Below, piece by piece: positions 8,481 to 16,196 of a DNA stretch of 24,793 nucleotides. The notes under the pieces were generated by a model that was given only the letters and a program-made list of their open reading frames with translations, had not been told where the DNA came from and did no database searches. The position numbers were made by a program, and so were the translations under genes. Origin of the DNA: JBFLYZ01 sp040756415 (GTDB lineage Bacteria > Bacteroidota > Bacteroidia > JADZBD01); NCBI GenBank assembly GCA_040756415.1, contig JBFLYZ010000056.1:1-24793 (forward strand). The letters run 5' to 3'. The stretch's first letter is position 1; every line of letters starts with the position of its first letter.

Positions 8481-10592
8481 ATGGGATTCACCTGGGCCCA
8501 GATACCCTTCCTGCGCTTGCTTTTCCCTTTTTTAGGCGGAATATTGTTCGAGATCTACCTCAGGCAGAACATTCCGGGCCTGGAGTACATTATTTTACTC
8601 ATTGTCCTTATACTTCCCCTCTGGCTATACGTGAAAAAGCTCAACCTGAGGATAGCGTATAACATGATCTTCGGTGCCCTGCTTTGCGCGGCACTTTTTC
8701 TATCGGGTATTTCCATTACGCGCTTTAATACAGAGATATACAAAAGCGATCATTTTTCGCGGATGGTTCAGCGCCCCGGCCTTGCCCTGGTAAAGATCAG
8801 CGAGCCTTTGCTGGAGAAGGAGAGATCGCTGAAGGTGGCCGCCAGTGTTATGGCTGTTCATGATAGCGGCAAGTGGATACCCGTAAGCGGCAGGGCGATG
8901 CTTTATTTTGAAAAGGATACTGCAGCGGCCCGCATTAAATATGGCGATCGCATACTGGTGAAGGCTGATTTTGCCGTGGTGAAGCCACCTCAGAACCCAT
9001 CCGAATTCAATTATAAGCAATACCTCTCCTTCCACAACATTCATCACCAGGCCTATGTTCCGTCTGATTGCTGGAAGTTTACGGGAAAGAATGAAGGATA
9101 TGACCTGTTCAGGTATTCCTATAGCCTGCGTGATGAGCTGCTGGATGTGATGAAAGAGAATGGTATTACCGGTGATGAGTTTGCGGTGGCATCGGCCCTG
9201 GTGCTGGGTTACGAGGATAAGCTGGATGCGGATATCATCAGCGCGTATGCGAGCACGGGCGCATTGCATGTGCTTTCTGTTTCGGGACTTCACGTAGGCA
9301 TATTGTACCTTATCCTCTCGTTCCTGTTCGCGTTCCTGAACCGCATCCGCTATGGGCCGGTTGTCAAAGCGGTTGTCCTTCTTCTCTCGCTCTGGTTCTA
9401 TGCGCTGCTTACCGGCCTTTCGCCCTCCGTACTGAGGGCCGTTACCATGTTCAGCTTTATCGTGATTGGCGTAACGTTCCGGTATCATACGAATATATTC
9501 AATACGCTTGCGGTATCCTGTTTTGCGTTGCTGCTGTACAACCCGTACCTGGTGATGGAGGTAGGCTTTCAGCTTTCTTACCTTGCGGTGTTCGGCATTG
9601 TTTACATTCAGCCCAAGCTCTACGACTGGTGGCGGCCCGATAACTGGCTGCTGGATAAAATATGGACCATAACGAGCGTTTCCATAGCCGCCCAACTGGC
9701 GACTTTCCCCTTGGGGCTCCTGTACTTCCACCAGTTCCCCAACCTTTTCCTCTTTTCCAACCTGATCGTCATCCCGCTTTCCATGCTGGTACTGTTCCTG
9801 GGCATCGTGCTTTTCCTGGTCTCTAAGCTTACCTGGCCCGCTTTTCTCGCGGGCCAGGCCATTTCATGGACCACCTGGCTGCTGAACCGTTCGGTTCAAT
9901 GGATGGAAGATATTCCGAATGCCATCATCCAGGGCGTGTCCATTTCGATCGCTGAGACCTGGCTTATTTACGCGGTCATTGCCCTGTTCGTTCTTTTCCT
10001 TGTCCTGAAACGAAAGGCGTATCTCTACTATTCCCTGATGGGATTGATCGTGGTGCTTGGCCTGCAGGCGATACAAAGCTTTATGGAGAACCGTCAGAAG
10101 CGTTTTGTCGTGTACAGCGTTCCCGGCATGAGCGCTATCGACTTTATCAGCGGAAAGAGGAATATCCTGTATGCCGACTCCGCCCTGCTGAGCAACCCGG
10201 GGCGCATGCTGTTCCATGTCAAGCACAACTGGTGGGATTCGGGCATAAAGGAAAACCTCCTGGTGAAGAGCGGTGCCTTAGTGAAGGAAGATGTGCTGTA
10301 CGCCAGAAACTGCTTCATCCAGTTCTATGACAAGCGCATTATCCGCCTGGCGCGCGGTTACACGCTTCCGGCCATACGCAATGAGCAACCGGTGAAAGCG
10401 GAGGCCATCGTGCTATCGCATAATTGTAACGTTGCCATAAAAACACTGAAAAGGATATTTGACGCGCGGATCGTCATTATCGATGCTTCCAACCGGCCTT
10501 CAAGGGTAAAGAAGTGGAAGATGCAATGCGAGGAACTGGGAATAGATTATCACGTGGTGGCTGAAAAAGGGGCTTTCGTGCTGGAGGTATGA
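8481..10592 (+). CDS. comEC: ComEC/Rec2 family DNA uptake channel, no intact metallo-beta-lactamase domain
   Basis: A 703-residue inner-membrane protein of the ComEC/Rec2 family, which carries single-stranded DNA across the cytoplasmic membrane in natural transformation. Two or three hydrophobic segments at the N-terminus are followed by a soluble DUF4131/OB-like region (about 60-200). The Competence domain (about 230-510) contains the signature LHVLSVSGLHVGILYL near residues 264-279 and LLTGLSPSVLRAVTMF. After the last membrane segment (about 525-540) a soluble tail of about 160 residues resembles a worn metallo-beta-lactamase fold (ends EAIVLSHNCN ... IVIIDASNRPSRV) but lacks the HxHxDH metal site. 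The gene is separated from the polysaccharide operon by 23 bases and ends one base from the convergent phosphodiesterase gene. Confidence 0.93.
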   Translation: MGFTWAQIPFLRLLFPFLGGILFEIYLRQNIPGLEYIILLIVLILPLWLYVKKLNLRIAYNMIFGALLCAALFLSGISITRFNTEIYKSDHFSRMVQRPGLALVKISEPLLEKERSLKVAASVMAVHDSGKWIPVSGRAMLYFEKDTAAARIKYGDRILVKADFAVVKPPQNPSEFNYKQYLSFHNIHHQAYVPSDCWKFTGKNEGYDLFRYSYSLRDELLDVMKENGITGDEFAVASALVLGYEDKLDADIISAYASTGALHVLSVSGLHVGILYLILSFLFAFLNRIRYGPVVKAVVLLLSLWFYALLTGLSPSVLRAVTMFSFIVIGVTFRYHTNIFNTLAVSCFALLLYNPYLVMEVGFQLSYLAVFGIVYIQPKLYDWWRPDNWLLDKIWTITSVSIAAQLATFPLGLLYFHQFPNLFLFSNLIVIPLSMLVLFLGIVLFLVSKLTWPAFLAGQAISWTTWLLNRSVQWMEDIPNAIIQGVSISIAETWLIYAVIALFVLFLVLKRKAYLYYSLMGLIVVLGLQAIQSFMENRQKRFVVYSVPGMSAIDFISGKRNILYADSALLSNPGRMLFHVKHNWWDSGIKENLLVKSGALVKEDVLYARNCFIQFYDKRIIRLARGYTLPAIRNEQPVKAEAIVLSHNCNVAIKTLKRIFDARIVIIDASNRPSRVKKWKMQCEELGIDYHVVAEKGAFVLEV

Positions 10593-10593
10593 T

Positions 10594-11541
10594 TCATTTA
10601 AAGATCGTGCTCATTACATCGCCCTGCGCATGCGGCATATCAAACCCGAAGAGTTCAGCTATGGTCACGGGAATATCCGTTTGGTCATAACGGCCGGTTT
10701 CCACATGGCCCGTTTTGAAATCAGGCCCAAGCGCCAGCAGGTTGATATGGCGGCATCCCATGCAGGTGTCTCCATGCGATACAAATCCATCCTGCCACCC
10801 GTCCAGGTGCCGGCCGTGATCGTTGGTCACGAAGAGTGTAGTGGAATTAGCGTAGAACGGGTCGGTTTGCAGGAAATTCCACAGGTCACCCAGGTATCGG
10901 TCTGTATTCATGATGCCTTGCAGGTAGCCGTTCCAGTTCGCGGCATGGCCGGATGCGTCAGGCTCCTTAAAGTTGATGAGCATCAGCCGGGGATGATAGG
11001 TTTTAAGCGTGCTCATGACCTTACTAAAGGTCAGGCTGTCGTTACGGTACCCCGAGCCCAGCCCGGAATTCCCGCAATCGACAGAGGGCATTTTGTTGTT
11101 CTTATAATAGACGTCCTTACAATTCCTGAGGGCCTCCAGCTTATCTTTGCTCGCGATGAGCCAGCAGGCCTTTTCCTCGGCATGGTATTTTTCGCTCCAA
11201 TACTGCATGAATGAAGCATACATGGGGTTTTCAAAGCCTCCATTGTTCAGGTTCTCGTAGAACCCGGTGGTGAGCGCCCCGTGGCCGCTCATGGTGTTCG
11301 TGATGCCGTCATTGTAAAAATTGGTGAACACGGTACCCTGGCCAGCGAGACCCGAGAAGTGCGGTATATACTGATGGCTGGAATCGCCCCAGGTCTCTGA
11401 GTAGCGCGGACCATCGATCACCAGCACGATCACGTTCCTGGTCTTGTATTCAGGCAGGGCCAGATCGGTATGACAGGAGCAGAAATACAGTCCCGTGACG
11501 ATCGCGAAGACGGGTAAAAAATATTTGATCTTTGTTTTCAA
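10594..11541 (-). CDS. Exported phosphodiesterase/alkaline-phosphatase-superfamily lipoprotein (NPP-like)
   Basis: A protein of about 315 residues with a hydrophobic signal segment ending in a Cys pair (GLYFCSC), so probably a lipoprotein. The core matches the alkaline phosphatase superfamily, closest in pattern to nucleotide pyrophosphatase/phosphodiesterases. Seen in order are a metal Asp in VLVIDGPRY, a probable Thr nucleophile in TNTMSGHGALTTG, EPDASGH, TNDHG and a late His in CRHINLL. It likely hydrolyses a phosphate or sulfate ester outside the cytoplasm; the substrate is unknown. Two TTG starts are possible, at 11550 and 11541. The second is preferred because it gives a normal signal peptide (MKTKIKYFLP) and because a TAAATTTG box overlaps the first. 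The gene is convergent with comEC, with a one-base gap. Confidence 0.85.
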   Translation of the reverse strand: MKTKIKYFLPVFAIVTGLYFCSCHTDLALPEYKTRNVIVLVIDGPRYSETWGDSSHQYIPHFSGLAGQGTVFTNFYNDGITNTMSGHGALTTGFYENLNNGGFENPMYASFMQYWSEKYHAEEKACWLIASKDKLEALRNCKDVYYKNNKMPSVDCGNSGLGSGYRNDSLTFSKVMSTLKTYHPRLMLINFKEPDASGHAANWNGYLQGIMNTDRYLGDLWNFLQTDPFYANSTTLFVTNDHGRHLDGWQDGFVSHGDTCMGCRHINLLALGPDFKTGHVETGRYDQTDIPVTIAELFGFDMPHAQGDVMSTIFK

Positions 11542-11564
11542 GCCAAGCAAATTTAATAATTTTA
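11531..11564 (+). promoter_or_regulatory. Candidate promoter for the DUF2027-Smr gene
   Basis: TTTG at 11531-11534 and TAATTTTA at 11557-11564 resemble the Bacteroidota promoter, though the 22-base spacer is longer than usual. The -7 box is one base from the opposite-strand TAAATTTG box of the divergent gene. The predicted leader is only about 4 bases long. Confidence 0.4.
11548..11555 (-). promoter_or_regulatory. Candidate -7 box for the phosphodiesterase gene
   Basis: On the minus strand this reads TAAATTTG, a full match to TAnnTTTG. No TTG -33 box is seen at the expected spacing, so the call is weak. The predicted transcript would begin about 3 bases before the TTG at 11541. Confidence 0.35.
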
Positions 11565-11571
11565 AGGAAGA

Positions 11572-12540
11572 ATGAAAAAGCTCAGGGCTGGAGATGAGGT
11601 AGCATTCCTGAATGAAAAGGGAAGGGGAGTGGTTATTTCACTTTTTCCGGATGAAACGGCCCTGGTGCGAACCGATGACGGTTTCGAGCACATTTACCCT
11701 GTCGCGCAGCTTGTCCCGCTCGTTTCGAAGGGTGAGACCGGAAGCGCCCCCGCGCCAGAGGCCTCTGACAGCATTTTTTTGTTCTTCAGCCCGACCGATC
11801 AAAACAGGCTGCTTGAAAGCGACCTGGATGTATGCCTGGTCAACGGAACCCGGTACGATGTGTCTTTTTCCTTTTCCTATAAGCATCAATCCGAATTTGT
11901 ATGCCTGCATGCGGGCGGCTTGAACGCGGGCGAGGTCATTGAGCTGGATACCATTCACCGCGGGGACCTCGAACAGTATGCCACGATCAGGATCGACCTG
12001 ATCTTTTTTAGAAAAATGCCCTATCTGCCGATCGACCCGGTAAGCAGGGTGGTGCGGCTGAAAACGGTCAAATTTTATAAGGAGTCTACATATGCTTATC
12101 ATACCGCCCTCGGTAAAACAGGGTACAGGGAGGAGCTTTTTGCGGTGGAAAAGGAGCGGGCGGGTATACAACAGATAAACCCCAAAGAGATCGGGCAGAT
12201 GCTGCGCAGGAAAGAGCGCGGCCCGCGCGTTTCCAAATCGCATGCGGAGGGCATGGCGCAGCTTGAACGCGAGGTGGACCTTCATATTGACGAGTTGCCG
12301 GGGGCAGACCGGGCCATGACCAGCGCTGAAAAGCTGGAGTACCAGATCGGTTATTTCCGCCAGGCGCTTGAAGAGGCATTGAGTTCCAATATCCGTAAGA
12401 TCATTTTTATTCACGGGGTCGGCAATGGCCGTTTGAAGTCGGAGATCAGGAAGATACTTGATACGTATGAGGGCCTGCGCTATTACGATGCCTCCTACAA
12501 GCGCTATGGCTTTGGCGCCACCGAGGTGATCATACGCTGA
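11572..12540 (+). CDS. DUF2027 and Smr domain protein
   Basis: A 322-residue cytoplasmic protein. Residues 1-50 look like a small SH3-like beta domain (GDEVAFLNEKGRGVVISLF). Residues about 75-170 match the Bacteroidota DUF2027 pattern, a beta-rich region. A charged linker follows (near 205-230, MLRRKERGPRVSKSHAEGMA). The C-terminal Smr domain spans about 230-322 with VDLHIDEL near 234 and the HGVGNG motif near 280, ending in GFGATEVIIR. Smr domains are related to the C-terminus of MutS2 and several cut or nick nucleic acids; here nuclease activity is inferred, not shown. No MutS ATPase core is present. The gene is divergent from the phosphodiesterase gene and lies just upstream of rnpB, whose promoter box starts 7 bases after its stop. 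Confidence 0.9.
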   Translation: MKKLRAGDEVAFLNEKGRGVVISLFPDETALVRTDDGFEHIYPVAQLVPLVSKGETGSAPAPEASDSIFLFFSPTDQNRLLESDLDVCLVNGTRYDVSFSFSYKHQSEFVCLHAGGLNAGEVIELDTIHRGDLEQYATIRIDLIFFRKMPYLPIDPVSRVVRLKTVKFYKESTYAYHTALGKTGYREELFAVEKERAGIQQINPKEIGQMLRRKERGPRVSKSHAEGMAQLEREVDLHIDELPGADRAMTSAEKLEYQIGYFRQALEEALSSNIRKIIFIHGVGNGRLKSEIRKILDTYEGLRYYDASYKRYGFGATEVIIR

Positions 12541-12547
12541 TTTTTCG

Positions 12548-12555
12548 TAATTTTG
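12548..12555 (+). promoter_or_regulatory. -7 box of the rnpB promoter
   Basis: TAATTTTG matches TAnnTTTG exactly. Counting the last G as -4 places the first RNA base near 12559, the base of helix P1 of RNase P RNA. No good TTG -33 box is seen at 19-20 bases, so the upstream element is unresolved. Confidence 0.55.
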
Positions 12556-12929
12556 CAGCGCAAGTCGTTCTATCGCGTCCTGCCAAAGGCGGGATGAGGA
12601 AAGTCCGGACAACAGAGAGCATCCCGTCCCGCGGAGTCGCGGGAGGCAGCGCGGTTAAGGCGCTGAACGGAAAGTGCCACAGAAAATTACCGCCACGCCT
12701 TTGGCGTGGTAAGGGTGAAAATGTGAGGTAAGAGCTCACGCTCCGCAGCGGCAACGCAGCGGTGGGGTAAACCCCGGGAGTTGAAAGACCAAATAGGTCC
12801 TGTTCTAAGCGGCTCGCTTATATTCCGCTTGCGGAATGGCAGGACGGGTAGGTTGACCGAGCCAGGCAGCGATGCCGGCCCAGACAAATGATAGATTAAA
12901 ACAGAAACCGGCTTACGGACTTGCGCTCA
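12556..12929 (+). ncRNA. rnpB: RNase P RNA (bacterial type A)
   Basis: The catalytic RNA of ribonuclease P, which trims the 5' leader from precursor tRNAs. The universally conserved 5' P4 strand GAGGAAAGTCCGGAC lies at 12596-12610. Near the 3' end are AGACAAATGATAGA and ACAGAAACCGGCTTACGG, the conserved partner region. AAGGGTGAAAATGTGAGGTAAGAGC and ACCAAATAGG are also in the expected order. Helix P1 is visible between about 12557-12568 and 12915-12927, with one bulged base, which sets the ends to within a few bases. A strong hairpin at 12701-12717 fits P9, and two short hairpins around 12810-12838 fit the P16/P17 region. The gene has its own -7 box and a strong terminator. Confidence 0.96.
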
Positions 12930-12932
12930 CAT

Positions 12933-12972
12933 AAGCCTCCCCCGCCTTAGGCGAGGGGAGGCTTTCCTTTTT
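12933..12972 (+). terminator. Rho-independent terminator of rnpB
   Basis: AAGCCTCCCCCGCC (12933-12946) pairs with GGCGAGGGGAGGCTT (12950-12964) around a TTA loop: 14 base pairs with a single bulged A. A T-rich tract (TTTCCTTTTT) follows. Confidence 0.88.
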
Positions 12973-13048
12973 GGTTATGGAATACGGCCGGGGCCCGCGT
13001 CTTAAAAGTGCAAGGTTTTTTGCATCTTTATACGCCAGCCTACGACCC

Positions 13049-14386
13049 TTGACTACTATAACGCGCATATTTCCGCTTGTCTTTCTCTTGCTGTTCCTGC
13101 ATGCCGGGGCACAGGAGGGCAAGGTGATCATTCAGGGTACAGTGAGGGATTTTGAATCGCAAAAACCGGTGGAAGACGCCCTTGTTACCGCTGGCAACCT
13201 GACCGCAAAGACCAATATAAAGGGCAGGTTCTACCTGAGCGTTCAAAAGGAGCAGGATATCCATCTTAAGCTCACCTGTATAAGCTATTATCCCGCCAGC
13301 CGGCTCATCACAGCCACGGAGCTACAGGTTAAAGACACGCTGAAGGTACTGATCACAATGAAAAAATCCCTCACCAGCATTCCTACGGTCGACATTACAC
13401 CGGGGGCTAAGCCCGATACGGTGATCGGCAACAATAATTACTTTGTCGAGGACTTTGAGTTCTGGGGCGGGAACCTGGTATTGCTGACCTATAACCGGCA
13501 CGATGACCTGAAAAAAAGCAAGATCGTGCTGGCCACGGAAAACAAACAGGAGCTGTCATCGCTGGCTGTTCCGGGAGAGGCGGAGCAACTGTTCAAAGAC
13601 TTCCTGGGCTATGTGAACGTGATCTGCAAGAATGCGGTATACCGAATCAAGCTGACGGATAATCAGTTGGTCCTGGCTCAGATATCAAAAGAGGATTTTG
13701 AGTACCTGATCATGCCCTGCGTGGATACCATAGGGCCCTGCATATTGTTCTCGGATTACCGCGATGACTACCCTGAGTTTACCTATTACACTTTCAATAA
13801 GCTGGATAGTACGGCCGCGGCACTGAAGAAGATCACCGATGTGCCGCTCTCCCAGTTATATAGTTTTGAGTACGAATACCTGAAACCCAAGGAAAAGCTC
13901 TATGCCCGCCAGGTGGAGCAGGAAACGGGCATTGACAAGCGCCAGGTGGCGGCATACATGACCGGGTTCACCAAATCAAGGTATTTTACGCCCCTGTACG
14001 CCCCTCTCTTTGTTGTGCGCGATACCGTATTGGTATTCGACCATTATACGGATAGATTGTACAAGTATGACCTGAACGCCAAAGCGGTGGACTCGGTGAA
14101 GATCAGTTACCATCGTCCTGAAAAATGGAAGGAATGGCGCAGGCAGCTCCTGAAAGACGAGGTTACGGAGAGCATTTACGGCCTTTTCCTGAAAAACGGC
14201 TTCTACTACCTCAAGGAGATCAGTACGGCCACAGGAGAGATAGCGGGGGTGAGTAAGCTCAGTTTTCCTTATGTGCAGAAGATACGGATACGTAACGGCT
14301 ATGCCTATTATGTCTATCGGCCTTTCGAGTCGCTCCAGACCAAATTCCTGTATAGGGAGAAGATATTCTCTTCCAACGAAGGGTAG
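13049..14386 (+). CDS. Secreted protein with carboxypeptidase-regulatory-like domain
   Basis: About 445 residues if translation starts at the TTG at 13049, giving MTTITRIFPLVFLLLFLHAG followed by AQEG, a clean signal peptide. The frame stays open upstream to 12971, but that part overlaps the rnpB terminator, so the longer start is unlikely. Mature residues of about 25-115 form a CarboxypepD_reg-like beta-sandwich (IIQGTVRDFESQKPVEDALV ... GRFYLSV), common in Bacteroidota exported proteins and TonB-linked receptors. The rest, about 300 residues, is rich in aromatic residues and YxY repeats and may be a beta-propeller; no enzyme motif was recognised. It is likely periplasmic or surface-exposed. 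No clear promoter is seen in the 70 bases after the terminator. Function is unknown. Confidence 0.78.
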   Translation: MTTITRIFPLVFLLLFLHAGAQEGKVIIQGTVRDFESQKPVEDALVTAGNLTAKTNIKGRFYLSVQKEQDIHLKLTCISYYPASRLITATELQVKDTLKVLITMKKSLTSIPTVDITPGAKPDTVIGNNNYFVEDFEFWGGNLVLLTYNRHDDLKKSKIVLATENKQELSSLAVPGEAEQLFKDFLGYVNVICKNAVYRIKLTDNQLVLAQISKEDFEYLIMPCVDTIGPCILFSDYRDDYPEFTYYTFNKLDSTAAALKKITDVPLSQLYSFEYEYLKPKEKLYARQVEQETGIDKRQVAAYMTGFTKSRYFTPLYAPLFVVRDTVLVFDHYTDRLYKYDLNAKAVDSVKISYHRPEKWKEWRRQLLKDEVTESIYGLFLKNGFYYLKEISTATGEIAGVSKLSFPYVQKIRIRNGYAYYVYRPFESLQTKFLYREKIFSSNEG

Positions 14387-14523
14387 GGAATCCGCAACCT
14401 GCCCGCCAGGCAGGCTCTCCGGCCTCGGTGTTTCCCCGCCCGAGGAACCCTGCAAAGGAGCGCTTTGTGCTTTCGGGAGGGTTAAGTTCTCAAACCGATA
14501 CGCTACCCTATGAAGTGGGCGAA
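14387..14523 (+). other. Intergenic stretch with several inverted repeats
   Basis: No supported gene. CCTGCC (14398-14403) and GGCAGG (14409-14414) form a short hairpin. CCTCGG near 14424 can pair with CCGAGG near 14440, and CAAAG near 14453 with CTTTG near 14463. None is followed by a clear T-tract, so a terminator call is weak. One frame stays open across the stretch to 14574 but has no convincing start. Confidence 0.4.
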
Positions 14524-14554
14524 TTTGATTTCACGGGAAAAAAGCTTACCTTAG
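14524..14554 (+). promoter_or_regulatory. Candidate promoter of the peroxiredoxin-like gene
   Basis: TTTG at 14524-14527, a 19-base spacer, and TACCTTAG at 14547-14554 fit the Bacteroidota promoter with one mismatch in the -7 box. The predicted leader is about 40 bases. Confidence 0.45.
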
Positions 14555-14597
14555 CCCTTCAAAATTGCGCCTAACACCCTTAAATCATTTATACATT

Positions 14598-15224
14598 ATG
14601 AAAAAATCATTTGCACTCCTTACCGCGGTCGTAGCTACCGCTCTGGTCATTACCGCGTTCCGCAGCCCTGGCGATGAAAAGGCTATCGAGTCCATCGCTA
14701 TCGGAACTTCCATACCCAAGGCTGATCTCAAAATGAAAGATGTTTCCGGAAAGGAAATATCGCTGAATGATGCCAGGGGCAAGAACGGGCTTCTTGTCAT
14801 TTTCTCATGTAATACCTGCCCGTATGTGACCTTGTACGAGTCGCGTATTGCTGAGGCCTATTCACAGGCTACTAACTTCGGGGTAGGAACGATCGTGCTC
14901 AATTCGAACGAGGCCAACCGCGAAGGCGTGGATTCTTTTGAGGAAATGAAAAAGCATGCCACTGCCAATAACTACAAGTTCAATTATGTGGTGGACGCGA
15001 ATTCAGCGATGGCTGATGCATTTGGCGCTACCCGTACCCCGGAGGTATTTCTGTTCGATAAAGACGGCAAACTCATCTATAAGGGCGCCATTGATGATAA
15101 CCCCAAAGATATGGTCAATGCCAAGCAGCGTTACCTGCCCCTGGCGCTTAATGCCATTCGTGACGGAGTTCCGGTGGCTGTAAGCTCTACCAAATCGGTC
15201 GGCTGCACGATCAAAAGAAAGTAA
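14598..15224 (+). CDS. Exported peroxiredoxin-like/thioredoxin-fold protein with CNTC motif
   Basis: A 208-residue protein. The ATG at 14598 starts a typical signal peptide (MKKSFALLTAVVATALVITA); an upstream TTG at 14565 would add 11 residues that do not fit. The mature part is an AhpC/TSA-like thioredoxin fold: VSGKEISLNDARGKNGLLVIF, then CNTCPYV with Cys71 and Cys74, and the cis-proline region TRTPEVFLFDKDGKLIYKG. The C-terminus has a further Cys203 in SVGCTIKRK, a position that appears conserved in this Bacteroidota subfamily. It likely acts as a thiol-disulfide reductase or peroxidase in the periplasm. The substrate is unknown. It is convergent with the tandem thioredoxin gene, with a hairpin between them. 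Confidence 0.88.
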   Translation: MKKSFALLTAVVATALVITAFRSPGDEKAIESIAIGTSIPKADLKMKDVSGKEISLNDARGKNGLLVIFSCNTCPYVTLYESRIAEAYSQATNFGVGTIVLNSNEANREGVDSFEEMKKHATANNYKFNYVVDANSAMADAFGATRTPEVFLFDKDGKLIYKGAIDDNPKDMVNAKQRYLPLALNAIRDGVPVAVSSTKSVGCTIKRK

Positions 15225-15249
15225 AAAAGCATACAGATAATCAGGATAG

Positions 15250-15270
15250 ACCCGGGTCAGCAGCCCGGGT
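15250..15270. terminator. Hairpin between convergent genes, likely bidirectional terminator
   Basis: ACCCGGG (15250-15256) and CCCGGGT (15264-15270) form a perfect 7-bp stem with a 7-base loop. Only a short T-run (TTTATC) follows on the + strand and none on the minus, so termination strength is uncertain. Confidence 0.55.
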
Positions 15271-15273
15271 TTA

Positions 15274-16191
15274 TCAATTCAGGAGGGTATCTATCTTTTC
15301 TTTCAGGAGCTCATAGCTCAGCTTCTTCCCGTAAAAATCCTTTACCTGCTTGTCGTTGCGCAGGATGAGTGAGGCGGGCAAGGCACCGCTCCAGCGGTCG
15401 TCAATCAAAGGGATGAAATAATTGGCGTTGGTCTCATCGAGCAATACCACTTCTGAGCGTATGTCTTTAGCGATCAGGAAGGGGATCAGCTTTGAATCGT
15501 AATCTTCCTTAAAGTCCATGCTTACCAGTATCACCTTCACCTTAGCAGAATCGTATTCCTGGCCGATCTTTTCGAAATCGGGCAGCTCCTGCACGCAGGG
15601 TACGCACCAGGTAGCCCAGAAGTTGACGATATAGATCGTGTCGCTGGACTTGTTGACCCGGGCTGTCAGGTCTTTGACCTTAATGATGTTGGGTTTGGGG
15701 ATGGCAGGTAGGGCATGAATATGTGAAGCCTGCTGGCTCAGCAGGGCGCAATCGATCTTTTTCCGGAACATTTTCCGGTAGCCTTTGGAGTTATTAAGGA
15801 AAAGCGTTGACGGAAGGTCACCGTTCCACGTTTTATCCACCTGGCCGGGGAAATGGTCGAAGTCGCGCTCATCGAGCAGCACTACTTCGCTTTTTACGTT
15901 CTTTTCGGTGATAAAAGGGATCAGTTTGGAATGATAATCCTCTTTGTAATTGATGCTGACCAGCAGCACCTTGGTCTTGCTGCCTTCATGCTTCAGGCCG
16001 AAGGCGTCAATCTCGGGCAGCTCTTCCACGCAGGGAGGGCACCAGGTAGCCCAGAAGTTGACAATAAACGTGGTATCGCTGAATGTATTGATCCTTTTTA
16101 CGAGATCATCGATCTTAATGACTGCCGGCTGCGGGGTGAATGCAAGAACTGCCTGTGGTAGCAGAAGCAGGACGGCAGCCAGGCGGTTCAT
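15274..16191 (-). CDS. Exported tandem thioredoxin protein (two TlpA-like domains)
   Basis: A 305-residue protein with a signal peptide (MNRLAAVLLLLPQAVLAFTP) followed by two homologous TlpA/ResA-like thioredoxin domains. Domain 1 (about 22-155) has WATWCPPCVEELPE with Cys51 and Cys54 and a cis-Pro in GDLPSTLF. Domain 2 (about 165-305) has WATWCVPCVQELPD with Cys196 and Cys199 and a cis-Pro in GALPASLI. The domains share long runs such as KEDY-SKLIPF and SEVVLLDE, so they arose by internal duplication. Both active sites look intact, so it probably reduces disulfides in the periplasm, perhaps passing electrons between domains. It starts 5 bases after the stop of the Cys/Met/His-rich membrane protein, so the two are almost certainly co-transcribed. 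Confidence 0.9.
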   Translation of the reverse strand: MNRLAAVLLLLPQAVLAFTPQPAVIKIDDLVKRINTFSDTTFIVNFWATWCPPCVEELPEIDAFGLKHEGSKTKVLLVSINYKEDYHSKLIPFITEKNVKSEVVLLDERDFDHFPGQVDKTWNGDLPSTLFLNNSKGYRKMFRKKIDCALLSQQASHIHALPAIPKPNIIKVKDLTARVNKSSDTIYIVNFWATWCVPCVQELPDFEKIGQEYDSAKVKVILVSMDFKEDYDSKLIPFLIAKDIRSEVVLLDETNANYFIPLIDDRWSGALPASLILRNDKQVKDFYGKKLSYELLKEKIDTLLN

Positions 16192-16196
16192 CGCAC

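Noticed and set aside
8700..9731. A 343-codon open frame on the minus strand opposite comEC
   Set aside because: It is antisense to the conserved Competence domain and its translation is rich in Arg, His and Gln with no family pattern.
11638..12612. A 324-codon minus-strand open frame opposite the DUF2027-Smr gene
   Set aside because: It shadows a gene with a clear Smr domain and runs into the conserved rnpB RNA.
12701..12838. Strong palindromes that resemble REP-type repeats
   Set aside because: They lie at the expected places of helices P9 and P16/P17 of RNase P RNA and need no mobile-repeat explanation.
12971..13048. Extension of the secreted protein to the TTG at 12971
   Set aside because: It would start inside the T-tract of the rnpB terminator and bury the signal peptide 26 residues inside the protein.
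14356..14574. Open frame between the secreted protein and the peroxiredoxin-like gene
   Set aside because: It has no good start codon, contains hairpin-forming sequence and a likely promoter, and has no recognisable domain. The last 35 codons look somewhat protein-like, so a gene remnant cannot be ruled out.
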